A stretch of 64,000 nt of DNA from Flavobacterium silvaticum (GCF_012911565.1 NZ_JAAMPU010000096.1:1-64000); one strand, 5' to 3'. Counted from the first letter of the stretch, positions 8,147 through 17,170 are shown. Notes: generated by a model from the letters alone, not told the origin. A program made the numbers and translations.

Positions 8147-9109
8147 TTATTTCAGGACTTCAGGATTGGCGATGTTCGTCGGAGTTCCGTCTATAAAATT
8201 TATCACATTTTCAAAGGCTTTCCCAAAATACAACTCGTAGCCGTTTTTCTCGACATAACCCAAATGGGGCGTGCAGATGACATTCTCGAGTTGCAGTAAA
8301 TCATAGTTTTTATCGTAGATGGGTTCGTCTTCATAGACATCGATTCCGGCCAGGAGCTTTCCCTTTTTCAGTACATTCAGCAAGGCACCGGATTCAATCA
8401 GTTCAGCGCGGGCGGTATTGATGAAGGCCGAATTGGCTTTCATACGTTCCAGGTCTTCCTGCTTTACAATTCCCCTGGTGGTTTCGGTCAGGCGCAGGTG
8501 CAGCGTCACGATATCTGAATTCTCAAAAAAATATTCTTTTGACGCCGCTTTTGCAAAACCATCGGCAACTGCTTTTTCGCATGACATTTCGCTTCCCCAA
8601 ACCAACACATTGGCACCGAAAGCCTTTGCATATTGTGCGATTTTCTGGCCTATTTTTCCGTATCCCCAAATGCCGATCGTCTTTCCGTGGATCGTCGATC
8701 CGATGTTCACCTGCCATTTGCCGTCTTTCATTCCCTGGATTGCCTGCGGTATTTTGCGCACGACGTTCATCATCAAAGCCCAGGTGAGTTCTGCCGGCGC
8801 GATTGGCGATCCGATTCCTTCAGCTACCGCAACGTTGTATTTGGTACAGATCGAGAGATCGAGATGATTCGATATTTTACCGGTCTGGCTGATGAGTTTG
8901 AGGTTCGGCAGCAGTTGCAACAAACCTTCGGAAATCTCAGTCCTTTCGCGTGTAAGCACGAGGATTTCGCAATCGTCTATTTTTGATGCCAATGTCCGCG
9001 GATCTTTCTCAGTTTTATGAAGAATCCGGAAGTCCTGACCTTTCAATATGCTGAAACAATCCAGTTTTTCAATGACGTTCTGGTAATCATCTAAAATGGC
9101 AATCTTCAT
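8147..9109 (-). CDS. D-2-hydroxyacid dehydrogenase family protein
   Basis: 320 residues of the NAD-dependent D-isomer-specific 2-hydroxyacid dehydrogenase family, which interconverts 2-oxoacids and D-2-hydroxyacids. The Rossmann motif GIWGYGKIGQKIA (GxGxxG, residues ~146-158) is followed by a catalytic triad in expected order: Arg in INTARAELI, Glu in YEDEP, and His in TPHLGY. The substrate cannot be read from sequence. Its ATG follows the TPR lipoprotein stop by 1 bp, so the two are translationally coupled at the end of a minus-strand operon. Confidence 0.85.
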   Translation of the reverse strand: MKIAILDDYQNVIEKLDCFSILKGQDFRILHKTEKDPRTLASKIDDCEILVLTRERTEISEGLLQLLPNLKLISQTGKISNHLDLSICTKYNVAVAEGIGSPIAPAELTWALMMNVVRKIPQAIQGMKDGKWQVNIGSTIHGKTIGIWGYGKIGQKIAQYAKAFGANVLVWGSEMSCEKAVADGFAKAASKEYFFENSDIVTLHLRLTETTRGIVKQEDLERMKANSAFINTARAELIESGALLNVLKKGKLLAGIDVYEDEPIYDKNYDLLQLENVICTPHLGYVEKNGYELYFGKAFENVINFIDGTPTNIANPEVLK

Positions 9110-9110
9110 A

Positions 9111-10823
9111 TCAGTTCAGGATTCTTGATGATTTTATAGAAATATCGGCATACTTCCAGGCTTCGTTGAATTTGGTTTCGGTTTGCAGATACATTTTTTT
9201 ATCCTGCTTTTTTTCATAGGCATTCATCAATCCTTTTAACGCCCAGCCGTTTTTGCGGAAGGTCTTTAAATCGGCTTCATACACTTTTATCGCGTCGTCG
9301 TACTTTCGGGCATCGATTAAAACAGCGCCCAGATTATGACGGACAGAGAAGAACCAATCAGGCGGCTCGTCGTAATTCAACGCATCTTCCTCTGCGACGG
9401 CTTCGGTAAGTAACGTGATTGCTTTGGTATAATTCTTTTCGCTTGCGCAGATTTCCCCTTCGAGGGTTTTTGCCGCTATTTCACATAAGTCATATAAGTT
9501 GTTGATGCCCCAAATGGTCAGGTCTTTTAGTTTGGGATCGGTCATTATAGTTCTGATTTCTGACAAGTGTTTTTTGGCGATATCAGTTTTGTTTTCTGAT
9601 AATGAAGCCATTCCCTGGGCATAATTCCAAATGACCGACGGGTATTTCAAATCTTTTTCAGGTTGTTTTGAATTTCGGATTTCATTCCACTTCCCAAGTT
9701 TGACCTCAACATACCACGGAATCGAATAATAATGCTGTAAAGTGGCCCATGCCGGATCACGCAACAGTTTTTTATGGGCGTGTCTTGCAGTGGCATTCGC
9801 CGATTCGAGAGCCATCTTGCTTTCTCCGTCAAGCGTGGCACAGGCCGAAATAAAATGATGGTTATGTGGATAGTAAGCCAACGGATAGGCACCTTGTGCA
9901 TGGCACGCATCGAGATAAGTATCGTCTGCATCAACCGCCTTCCGGTTTGTGACGACGCCATCGTGATATCGGCCGGTCCTGATATAGATATGTGATGGCA
10001 TATGCAACAAATGCCCCGAACCCGGAACCAAATGTTCGAGTAATTTCGCACTTGCATCGGCGGCTTCCGGATGATGCGACATTTCCTGTGCATGGATGAA
10101 AAAGTGATTGGCACCAGCGTGATTTGGTTCTGCAGAAAGACATTTTTCAAGCACTTGTATTATTTCGTGCGTCCACGGTTGAGGTTGTCCGTCTTTTTTC
10201 CACAGATCCCAAGGATGTATATCCATGATCGATTCGGCGAACAAAGAACCAATAGTGGCATCGTCCGGATATTTCTTATAGACCTTCCGCATCGCATCGG
10301 CATAAGTGGAATCAAGCGATTTGCGGGTAAGCGTCGTGTCGTTTGAATATCGATGTGACAAAGCTTCGATGAGGTCTTTCTCTTTTGGTGTACAATGGAC
10401 AGAATGTTTCTTCGCCTTGTTGACTGCTTCAAACGCACGTTCAAAATTGTCTTTTTCCATTCCACCGTTGTAATTCGGGCCGAGCACATAGGCAAATCCC
10501 CAGTAACCCATGGCGCAAAGTGAATCCTGGCGTGTAGCTTCAAAGAAAGAACGGGCAGCTTCGGCATGGTTGAACCCGAACGAAAGCATCAATCCCTGGT
10601 CAATGTATTTCTGGACTTCCGGATTTTTTGTCGAAACCGGAAAATGAATGCCATCGAGACCTTTGAAAAATGGTGCTTTTTTATCGGAAGCATACCAATT
10701 GGCATCTGAAACTTCGGGCGTCCCGCAACTGTATGAAGAAGAAACGATGGTTTGTGACACTTTTTCCTTTTTGTCGCACGAAAGGGAAAGTAGCGTAAAA
10801 CACAGAATATAAAGTTTTTGCAT
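9111..10823 (-). CDS. TPR-repeat lipoprotein
   Basis: 570 residues with a short signal sequence ending at LLSLSC, giving a likely lipid-anchored Cys at about residue 16. The body is alpha-helical; clear tetratricopeptide-type helices include AARSFFEATRQDSLCAMGYW near the N-terminus and HNLGAVLIDARKYDDAIKVY near the C-terminus. A His-rich stretch (AYYPHNHHFISA) lies mid-protein. TPR arrays bind other proteins; the partner is unknown. It lies 28 bp after the serine hydrolase gene and 1 bp before the dehydrogenase gene. Confidence 0.8.
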   Translation of the reverse strand: MQKLYILCFTLLSLSCDKKEKVSQTIVSSSYSCGTPEVSDANWYASDKKAPFFKGLDGIHFPVSTKNPEVQKYIDQGLMLSFGFNHAEAARSFFEATRQDSLCAMGYWGFAYVLGPNYNGGMEKDNFERAFEAVNKAKKHSVHCTPKEKDLIEALSHRYSNDTTLTRKSLDSTYADAMRKVYKKYPDDATIGSLFAESIMDIHPWDLWKKDGQPQPWTHEIIQVLEKCLSAEPNHAGANHFFIHAQEMSHHPEAADASAKLLEHLVPGSGHLLHMPSHIYIRTGRYHDGVVTNRKAVDADDTYLDACHAQGAYPLAYYPHNHHFISACATLDGESKMALESANATARHAHKKLLRDPAWATLQHYYSIPWYVEVKLGKWNEIRNSKQPEKDLKYPSVIWNYAQGMASLSENKTDIAKKHLSEIRTIMTDPKLKDLTIWGINNLYDLCEIAAKTLEGEICASEKNYTKAITLLTEAVAEEDALNYDEPPDWFFSVRHNLGAVLIDARKYDDAIKVYEADLKTFRKNGWALKGLMNAYEKKQDKKMYLQTETKFNEAWKYADISIKSSRILN

Positions 10824-10851
10824 ATCTAAAATTACAAAAACTGCCCAAAGA

Positions 10852-12168
10852 TTATTCTTTGGTAAACAAAAATTCGCCTCCGCCTTGTTTTAAGGTCAGC
10901 GTCTTTTTTGTAGTATCGAATTCGATAAGTATTCCGGCGGCATCAAACCTGAATTTATCCTTTTCAAATGCTTCCAATGGAAATGCCGATTGACCCGTAG
11001 CCTGGGCCGTAAGCTTGCTTCCTTCTTTGGCAATGGTAATTTTCATTGGCATCTGTGTAGTAGAATACACACCTGTATAGGTATCGAGCTGTTCCGGTGT
11101 GAGTGCTACAGACTTAAAATCCGGAATTGAAAAAGGTTGGCTATAAACGGCATTCAGCGCCACGATCAGTATGTCGTTCATATTGAAATTATTTCCGTTC
11201 GAAAGCAGCACCACAGAAACATCCTGTTCATCGATGTGGCAAAATACAGATGAAAACCCGTCAATGGAACCGGTATGCCCAAATCCTTTTTTATCACCAA
11301 AAGGCAACGAGAATAAAGCCATTCCATAATCGTCTTTGATATCTTTCATCATATCAAGGCTTTTGGCAGAAATGATTTTGCCTTTGAATAAAGCCTCTAT
11401 GAAGACAGATAAATCAGTCGGAGTCGAAACTATCGCTCCGGCACCAAGAGGCACGGATGGATCTGTCTCTATTTCCTGTTTCCAGCTTTTATCGAATCCA
11501 TACGATTTGCAGTCGCCAGCTGCCACATTGATTTTTTTCCCGGAATATGTATGCTTTAGTCCCAGCGGTTGTGTGATGTCTTTGGAAAGCAATTCGGCAT
11601 ACGGTTTCCCATATATTTTTTCCAGGATAATGCTCAGCAGGATGTAATTCGAATTGCTGTAATCGGCGGTGGTGCCGGGTTCAAACACACTTTCTTTTTT
11701 GGCGATTTGTGCAATCAGCTGTTGTTCTGTTTGAGGATGTATGGCCCACGACATGAATTCCGGATCGTCGGTGATATTGTAGATTCCACTGCGGTGATGC
11801 AATAATTGATAAATAGTGATTTTACCGGAATTCGGAACTTCAGGAAAATAACCTCCGATATTTTGGTCGAGACTGAGTAATTTGCTTTCGACTGCTTTGA
11901 GGATAAGGGCCGCCGTAAAGGTTTTGGAAATGGAACCAATGTGGTATTTTGATTTTTCGGTCGCGCGGATATTGTTTTCGACATCGGCAAACCCAATGGA
12001 TTTGGTGTAGATGACTGAACCGCCTTTGGAAATCGCGACGCTTCCCATAAATTTATTGTGCTGTTCAAGCGCATCGAAATAGGAATCGAGTCTGGTTTTG
12101 TCGATGGTTTGGGCAGATGCATTAAGAATGAAAAGACAGGTCGATAGAATAAGTAGTGTTTTTTTCAT
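10852..12168 (-). CDS. Secreted serine hydrolase of the beta-lactamase (class C/PBP4-like) family
   Basis: 438 residues with a type I signal peptide (cleavage near NASA|Q). Active-site motifs in order are SxxK in IGSISKTFTA, the YxN motif in DYSNSNY, and HTG in GHTGS. A C-terminal beta-rich domain (about residues 350-438, YTGVYSTTQ...) resembles the DUF3471-type tail seen on such hydrolases. Family members are esterases, D-amino-acid peptidases or beta-lactamases; the substrate is not predictable. Its start overlaps the archaemetzincin gene by 47 bp, which suggests translational coupling. Confidence 0.85.
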   Translation of the reverse strand: MKKTLLILSTCLFILNASAQTIDKTRLDSYFDALEQHNKFMGSVAISKGGSVIYTKSIGFADVENNIRATEKSKYHIGSISKTFTAALILKAVESKLLSLDQNIGGYFPEVPNSGKITIYQLLHHRSGIYNITDDPEFMSWAIHPQTEQQLIAQIAKKESVFEPGTTADYSNSNYILLSIILEKIYGKPYAELLSKDITQPLGLKHTYSGKKINVAAGDCKSYGFDKSWKQEIETDPSVPLGAGAIVSTPTDLSVFIEALFKGKIISAKSLDMMKDIKDDYGMALFSLPFGDKKGFGHTGSIDGFSSVFCHIDEQDVSVVLLSNGNNFNMNDILIVALNAVYSQPFSIPDFKSVALTPEQLDTYTGVYSTTQMPMKITIAKEGSKLTAQATGQSAFPLEAFEKDKFRFDAAGILIEFDTTKKTLTLKQGGGEFLFTKE

Positions 12169-12787
12169 TGTATTTCTGATTACCGTTTGGGTTTTGTCGT
12201 GTGTTTTCAGTCTTATTGAATTTCCATCCGTGATTTTTCAAAAAAGCGGTGCAATCTTCACAGAATCCTTTTTCTTCGTCTATTACGTTCGCACCTTCGG
12301 CATCACGCATCAGACAGGTTTTTTCGGGACAATGTGACAAGCCTTCGGTATGGCCGAGTTCATGAAGGACGACTTTGTGAAACTGCTCTTTTTTGTTGTA
12401 AGAGGCCAACCGGTAATCAGAAATTACACATGCTTTTCCAGGCCGATAGCCCAAACCCATAATGCCCCAATCCTGGAATTTACCTTTTGTCGTGCTGATA
12501 TCTTTATGTGTCAGGCCTACAACCACCGAATCTTCCCCAATCCTGGCGTTGAGGTATTTTATGATGCTGTCCGCCCTGTAACGACCTCTGACCTGGTTAT
12601 ATGATTTCGGCGGAAAATCCATGTTCTTCCTGAGAATGACGTTTGGATTTATGGCTTTTACCTGAACCAGTACCTCTTTGGCCATAGACGCATCAAAATT
12701 TCCTAAAGGCTGGATCACGATATGTTTTGTCCTTGGTCCTGAACAGGAAACGATTGCAAAAAGCAAAATCAGTAATAGTCTTTTCAT
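12122..12787 (-). CDS. Archaemetzincin-family zinc metalloprotease lipoprotein
   Basis: 221 residues from the ATG at 12787 (an ATG 9 bp upstream is possible). The signal sequence ends in the lipobox IVSC. The signature HELGHTEGLSHC followed by PEKTCLM and, 15 residues on, CEDC matches the archaemetzincin pattern HExxHxxGxxHCx4CxM...CxxC. That pattern binds one catalytic and one structural zinc. Family members are peptidases found mostly in archaea and vertebrates and patchily in bacteria. A membrane-anchored form suggests envelope protein processing. The C-terminal ~16 codons overlap the next gene. The MBL hydrolase gene ends 13 bp upstream. Confidence 0.88.
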   Translation of the reverse strand: MKRLLLILLFAIVSCSGPRTKHIVIQPLGNFDASMAKEVLVQVKAINPNVILRKNMDFPPKSYNQVRGRYRADSIIKYLNARIGEDSVVVGLTHKDISTTKGKFQDWGIMGLGYRPGKACVISDYRLASYNKKEQFHKVVLHELGHTEGLSHCPEKTCLMRDAEGANVIDEEKGFCEDCTAFLKNHGWKFNKTENTRQNPNGNQKYNEKNTTYSIDLSFHS

Positions 12788-12800
12788 TGATGCCAATTAA

Positions 12801-13904
12801 TTAATCAATCGTTTCCCACCATTTGGAGAATTGCTGTCCGCCCTCGAGGTAAACCAATTCCCCAATCATCGGTGTCCATAATGGAATTCCAGATGCTATT
12901 GCATTTTCGGTAATCTTGCGTATCGGCTCGTCCCAATCGTGCAGGGCGAGGTTGAATTTTGCCCAATGGACGGGAAGCACCGCTTTGGCCTGCAAGTCTT
13001 TTGCGGCGTTCATTTCATCTTCTGGCAATAAATGAATGTACTTCCAGGCCGGATTGTATTGTCCGCATTCTATAATTGCCAGATCGAAAGGGCCGTGAAC
13101 CGCACCGATGTTTTTGAAATGGGAATCATATCCACTGTCGCCACCGATGAAGATTTTTTTCGATGGTGTCTTGAGCACGAAAGAAGACCATAAGGTACCG
13201 TTTCGTTTAAAAGTGCGACCCGAAAAATGACGTGCAGGCGTACAATCGAGACGGATGTTGTCACGAAGCAGGATATGCTCGTTCCAGTTGAGTTCATTGA
13301 TGCGCTGCGGATCGTAACCCCAGGCTTCCAGGTGCGCACCCACACCGAGACTCGTCACGACAGCCGAAACCTTCGGGATTAGTTTTCTGACTGTTTTATA
13401 ATCGAGGTGATCCCAGTGATCGTGCGTAATGATGAGAATGTCTATGTCAGGGAAATCATAGGTGGAATATACATCGGAACCCTTAAAACTTCTTGTCGTC
13501 GGCGGAATAGGAGAGGCCGAACCACTGAACACGGGATCGACAAGTATCTTGAGGCCATCGATTTGGATAAAGTAAGACGAATGCCCGAACCAGACCAGGA
13601 CATTTTCATCCGGAGCCAGTGATTTGAGATCGGTTTTACGGGAGGGAATGGGTTGTTTTGGTTTACGACGAGCACCCCGGCCAAAGAAGAAATTGTAAAG
13701 AACCGTAGACATTTTTGCATCTTCAGCGAGGTTCGGTGTAAAGGAAATATTCTGGAATTCACCTTTATCGAAATTCGTGGCAGCAAGAATACGATCGAGA
13801 CGTTTGCCTTTTGGTTTCTTCCCGAATTCGGGGCGTTGCATAAAGGCGTAAGTGAGAAGAATCAGTAAAAGTATGGTGGAGATTAAAATCAGGAGAAAGG
13901 ACAT
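12801..13904 (-). CDS. MBL-fold metallo-hydrolase (NAPE-PLD/UlaG-like)
   Basis: 367 residues. An N-terminal transmembrane helix (about 3-22, LLILISTILLLILLTYAF) anchors a metallo-beta-lactamase-fold domain. Metal ligands are visible in ITHDHWDHLDY, RHFSGR, GGDSGYD and PVHWAKF. This arrangement fits the branch that includes N-acyl-phosphatidylethanolamine phospholipase D and UlaG-like lactonases. A lipid-related substrate is possible but not shown. It is the first gene of the minus-strand operon through 8147, with a -7 box at 13919-13926. Confidence 0.85.
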   Translation of the reverse strand: MSFLLILISTILLLILLTYAFMQRPEFGKKPKGKRLDRILAATNFDKGEFQNISFTPNLAEDAKMSTVLYNFFFGRGARRKPKQPIPSRKTDLKSLAPDENVLVWFGHSSYFIQIDGLKILVDPVFSGSASPIPPTTRSFKGSDVYSTYDFPDIDILIITHDHWDHLDYKTVRKLIPKVSAVVTSLGVGAHLEAWGYDPQRINELNWNEHILLRDNIRLDCTPARHFSGRTFKRNGTLWSSFVLKTPSKKIFIGGDSGYDSHFKNIGAVHGPFDLAIIECGQYNPAWKYIHLLPEDEMNAAKDLQAKAVLPVHWAKFNLALHDWDEPIRKITENAIASGIPLWTPMIGELVYLEGGQQFSKWWETID

Positions 13905-13918
13905 GGTTGCTGTTTTTC

Positions 13919-13926
13919 CAAAGTTA
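13919..13926 (-). promoter_or_regulatory. -7 promoter box for the MBL-archaemetzincin operon
   Basis: TAACTTTG on the minus strand, 14 bp before the ATG of the MBL hydrolase gene. Confidence 0.45.
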
Positions 13927-13993
13927 ATGGTTAACTGATAACGGCCGAAAGAAATAAAATTGTTTCAGAAGTAATTGTATGTAATCATCCAAA

Positions 13994-14290
13994 TCAACTT
14001 CCGGATAATTCGGGGTCGGGATTTTTATTTTTTCCTTTCATGGCAAATGCAAAGCTGATAAACCAGCCAAGTATTGTCCAACCGACTAAGAGGTTCATCA
14101 CCAAGACCAGTTTGAAATTTATTTTATCGCGGGCAATGACGGTTGGAATAAAGTAAACGAATGCGGCAAAAATTCCCGCCATTATCTTTTCAGGCGTAAT
14201 CTCTTTGTTTTCAAACGGAATATCGCTTTGTTGTGACCAAAGTGAATAAATGCTTAAAAGCGCTAAGGTTACTGCATATGTTGATTTCAT
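13994..14290 (-). CDS. Superinfection-immunity-like small membrane protein
   Basis: 98 residues with a signal-like N-terminal helix and two further hydrophobic segments (about 36-53 and 61-85). The segment MNLLVGWTILGWFISFAFA matches the NLxxGWTxxGWxxAxxWA pattern of the superinfection immunity protein family (T4 Imm-like). In that family the name comes from a phage protein that blocks DNA injection, but chromosomal members are mostly uncharacterised. It lies alone, 26 bp after the GH30 gene's stop side. Confidence 0.65.
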   Translation of the reverse strand: MKSTYAVTLALLSIYSLWSQQSDIPFENKEITPEKIMAGIFAAFVYFIPTVIARDKINFKLVLVMNLLVGWTILGWFISFAFAMKGKNKNPDPELSGS

Positions 14291-14315
14291 CGTTCAGGAT
14301 GTTGAGATACGAAAA

Positions 14316-15722
14316 TCAAAAAACGTAAGTGATTACAGATCCGGCCGGTAAATGCCCGCCTACCGCATTTCCGCCCAATGCAATCCAGAAGTTCTTTTTC
14401 ACATTGGTTTTATTGACCACTACGAGTACGAATTTCCCATCTGGTGTTTTGAATGCAACATTCGCTAAACCTTCAACCTGTGTCGTTTCGATACGCTTTG
14501 AACCCGGCCGCACGAATTTTGCCGCATGGGCCATATGGTAATACGCGACATTGCGGGTGACTTTTGATCCGTCGATTGTCACGGCTCCCATACACGAGGT
14601 ACAACCACCGCGATCCGTGTGCGGGTCATACTTAAGGTCTGATGCGAGGTTCCATTGCAGCACGGTTTTCGCCCAGTTTTGGGTCGCGCCGATGAGCAGG
14701 TTTTCGACATTCCATTTGAGGTCGTTCGGGAAATCGCCGGGGCCGCCAGTCCATTGTTCGGTAAAATAGATGTTCTTATCAGGATGTGCATCGTGGACTT
14801 TGCTCATGGCGTCTATCGTGCCTCCATATAAATGGAAAGCTGAACCGTCGACGAATTTTTTAGCTGCCGCATCATCAAGGATTTCAAGCGGATATTCGGG
14901 CTTGTCGCAATTGTGGTCGTACACAATGATTTTAGTTTTGACACCCGCTTTTTCGAATGCCGGGCCGAGATTGTCGCGGACGAAAACCTTCTGGTCTTTG
15001 GCAAGCATCAGTAAACTCGGATTGTTTCCGGGATGAAGCGGTTCGTTTTGGACGGTGACGGCATCGATGGTAATTCCTTCGAGTTTCATCCATTTGATGT
15101 ACATCACGAAATAATTGGCATAGGTACCATAAAATTCCGGCTTCAGTGAACCACCACGGGTATCGCCATTGTCCTTCATCCAGACTGGTGGCGACCAGGG
15201 CGAGCCCATGATTTTAATTTTAGGATTGATCTTTAGGATTTTTTTGAGGATTGGGATCAGTCCGGTGCGACGGTCGTTTTCGAGGCTGAATTTTTCAAGT
15301 TTAGGGTCGGTTTCACCTGCTGGCAAATCATCGTAAGAAAATACTTTGTCGTCGAGATCTGATGCGCCAATGCTGATTCTCAGATAGCTGATGCCAATAT
15401 TGTTTTTATCGGTACCGAATAATTCCTTGAGCAGATCGTCCTGAGCCTTCGGGTCCATTTGGGAAATAAGCTGGGCGCTTCCTCCGGTCAGGCAATATCC
15501 AAAGCCGTCTATGCTCTGGAATGTTTTGTTTTCGTTGAGACGGATGATGTCGCCGGTTTTAGCATTGACATTCGTAAATCTGAAATCTTCCTGTTTGGAA
15601 AAAAGTGCCGATTTATCTGGAGTCGTGAGCCAGGATTGGACGGTAAAGTGATTGTTTTGTGCGGATAAATTGCCAATGCAGATTACATTGAGTGCAAAAA
15701 CGATTTTAAGGAAGCGGTTCAT
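14316..15722 (-). CDS. Secreted GH30 glucosylceramidase-like glycoside hydrolase
   Basis: 468 residues with a type I signal peptide (LSAQ|N). Family GH30 features are DGFGYCLTGGSAQ near the N-terminus, SPWSPPVWMKDN, TVQNEP (acid/base Glu), YFTEQWTGG (nucleophile Glu) and a C-terminal beta domain (KRIETTQ...VNKTNVKKNFWI). Family members cleave beta-glucosyl, beta-1,6-glucan or xylan linkages. The exact substrate is unclear. Single-gene unit with its own -7 box. Confidence 0.88.
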   Translation of the reverse strand: MNRFLKIVFALNVICIGNLSAQNNHFTVQSWLTTPDKSALFSKQEDFRFTNVNAKTGDIIRLNENKTFQSIDGFGYCLTGGSAQLISQMDPKAQDDLLKELFGTDKNNIGISYLRISIGASDLDDKVFSYDDLPAGETDPKLEKFSLENDRRTGLIPILKKILKINPKIKIMGSPWSPPVWMKDNGDTRGGSLKPEFYGTYANYFVMYIKWMKLEGITIDAVTVQNEPLHPGNNPSLLMLAKDQKVFVRDNLGPAFEKAGVKTKIIVYDHNCDKPEYPLEILDDAAAKKFVDGSAFHLYGGTIDAMSKVHDAHPDKNIYFTEQWTGGPGDFPNDLKWNVENLLIGATQNWAKTVLQWNLASDLKYDPHTDRGGCTSCMGAVTIDGSKVTRNVAYYHMAHAAKFVRPGSKRIETTQVEGLANVAFKTPDGKFVLVVVNKTNVKKNFWIALGGNAVGGHLPAGSVITYVF

Positions 15723-15738
15723 TGAAAGTTGTTTTACC

Positions 15739-15746
15739 CAAAGTTA
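15739..15746 (-). promoter_or_regulatory. -7 promoter box for the GH30 gene
   Basis: TAACTTTG on the minus strand, 16 bp before the ATG at 15722. Confidence 0.45.
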
Positions 15747-15793
15747 GCAGATTAACGAACCGAAAAAATTAAATTATCCAGATAAAAAATTGC

Positions 15794-15819
15794 GTAGTTA
15801 AATAACTACATTATATTTG
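15794..15819 (+). promoter_or_regulatory. Operator palindrome and -7 box of ArsR operon 1
   Basis: A perfect 7-bp inverted repeat GTAGTTA-AA-TAACTAC (15794-15809) sits 2 bp before the -7 box TATATTTG (15812-15819). The half-site is partly repeated just downstream (TAGCCAAATGACT). This is the expected place for autorepression by the ArsR protein encoded next. Confidence 0.55.
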
Positions 15820-15834
15820 TAGCCAAATGACTTC

Positions 15835-16158
15835 ATGATGAATTTGAGACGAGATGTTTTCCAGGCAATTGCAGATCCGACACGAAGGGCAATCCTGTTG
15901 CTGCTGACTTCCCAAACCATGACGGCGGGTTCAATCGCTAATAACTTCGATTCCGCCAGGCCGACCGTTTCAAAACATCTGCAAATACTTACAGAATGCG
16001 GATTGATACTGCAGGAACAGCAAGGCCGTGAAATCTACTATCAGCTTAATACCCAAAAGATGAAGGAAATAGCGGAATTCCTGGAACCTTTCCGCAAGAT
16101 TTGGGAAGAGCGTTTCGATAAGCTCGAAAATCTGATGAAAAACTACAAAAGCAAATAA
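15835..16158 (+). CDS. ArsR-family transcriptional regulator (SdpR-like), operon 1
   Basis: 107 residues of winged helix. The N-terminal signature [16 protein letters not shown] and the recognition region [13 protein letters not shown] are typical of the SdpR-like ArsR group, which lacks the metal-binding cysteines of ArsR/SmtB sensors (no ELCVCDL motif). Such regulators often sit beside SRPBCC genes, as here: the SRPBCC gene follows after 1 bp and a DoxX gene after that. It probably represses its own operon through the palindrome at 15794-15809. A paralogue lies at 32360-32680. Confidence 0.88.
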   Translation: MMNLRRDVFQAIADPTRRAILLLLTSQTMTAGSIANNFDSARPTVSKHLQILTECGLILQEQQGREIYYQLNTQKMKEIAEFLEPFRKIWEERFDKLENLMKNYKSK

Positions 16159-16159
16159 A

Positions 16160-16624
16160 ATGGAAGCGAAGACAAAAATCAGTACCGAACAAGATAGGCA
16201 AGACCTGGTTATAACCCGGGAATTCGACTTATCAGTAGCGTTGCTTTTCAAGGCTTTTGAAGACGCGGATCTTTTTGAACAATGGATGGGAACAAAAGTG
16301 CTGAAGCTTGAAAATAAAAAACACGGCTCCTATGCTTTTGAAACATCGCAACGAGGCAATGTGGTTTTTCGTGCCAACGGAACAATCCATGAGTTTATAC
16401 GGAACGAGAAAATCACAAGGACGTTCGAGATGGAAAACACTCCGTTTCCGGTTCAGTTGGAATTTCTTGAATTTGAAAAAATCAGTGAGGAAAAAAGTAA
16501 GCTGACCCTGCATATCGTCTTCAAATCTATTGCGTTCAAAAACCAATTGCTCCAGATGCCTTTTGCCCATGGAATCAATATGGCGCACAACAGACTTGAG
16601 GAAATCATGAAATTTTTAAATTGA
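16160..16624 (+). CDS. SRPBCC/AHSA1-domain protein, operon 1
   Basis: 154 residues. The opening LVITREFDLSVALLFKAFEDADLFEQWMG and closing KNQLLQMPFAHGINMAHNRLEEIMKF fit the START/Bet v1-like AHSA1 fold, a hydrophobic ligand-binding cavity. The ligand is unknown. The middle gene of ArsR-SRPBCC-DoxX; it starts 1 bp after the regulator's stop. Confidence 0.8.
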   Translation: MEAKTKISTEQDRQDLVITREFDLSVALLFKAFEDADLFEQWMGTKVLKLENKKHGSYAFETSQRGNVVFRANGTIHEFIRNEKITRTFEMENTPFPVQLEFLEFEKISEEKSKLTLHIVFKSIAFKNQLLQMPFAHGINMAHNRLEEIMKFLN

Positions 16625-16630
16625 AATACT

Positions 16631-17008
16631 ATGGCTAAAAGGAACAAAATTATCTATTGGATCGCGACGGTTTGGCTGGCACTTGGAATGGTTTCTACGG
16701 GAATTGTCCAGCTTATCGGCATGAAAGAAGAAGTAGATGAAATTTCTGTAAAACTTGGTTATCCGGCTTATTTTCTGGTTATCATCGGGGTTTGGAAATT
16801 GCTGGGTGTGGTTGCGGTACTTATCCCAAAATTCCCATTGCTCAAAGAATGGGCATACGCCGGATTTTTCTTTGTGATGACGGGTGCTGTTTTTTCACAT
16901 CTCGCGGTTGGGGATGAACCGTTGGAATATTTCGGGCCTACGTTATTATTGTCGCTGACTATTCTTTCATGGTATTTTCGGCCTGCCGATAGACGGTTAG
17001 CGGTTTAA
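16631..17008 (+). CDS. DoxX-family membrane protein
   Basis: 125 residues with four predicted helices (about 9-27, 46-65, 72-92 and 97-115). The segments GWxxxxxVSTGIVQLIG and GYPAYFLVIIGVWKLLGVVAVL match the DoxX-like family pattern (KLxG and YP/AYF). Function of DoxX-like proteins is not established, though some are linked to oxidative or solvent stress. It closes the operon 6 bp after the SRPBCC gene. Confidence 0.78.
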   Translation: MAKRNKIIYWIATVWLALGMVSTGIVQLIGMKEEVDEISVKLGYPAYFLVIIGVWKLLGVVAVLIPKFPLLKEWAYAGFFFVMTGAVFSHLAVGDEPLEYFGPTLLLSLTILSWYFRPADRRLAV

Positions 17009-17030
17009 AGTTTCTTTTGGTATTAAAGCC

Positions 17031-17170
17031 TAGCCCCGATGTGAGCGGTTAGCCTTTCGCAGATCCTATGTATTTTTTGCCGCAAGATGAGGGCGACCAA
17101 CGGAAGCCATTAGATTGAGCCGCAAAAAAGCATTGGAGCAAGAAAGCTATGAGCGGGCAGCGGGAATTTG
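17031..17170 (+). repeat. Dispersed structured element, copy 2
   Basis: It starts TAGCCCCGATG, has the core AGGGCGACCAACGGAAGCC at about 17090-17108, and ends GCAGCGGGAATTTGCTTC. It begins 22 bp after the DoxX stop codon in the same orientation. See the copies at 3158-3300 and 22051-22193. Confidence 0.6.
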
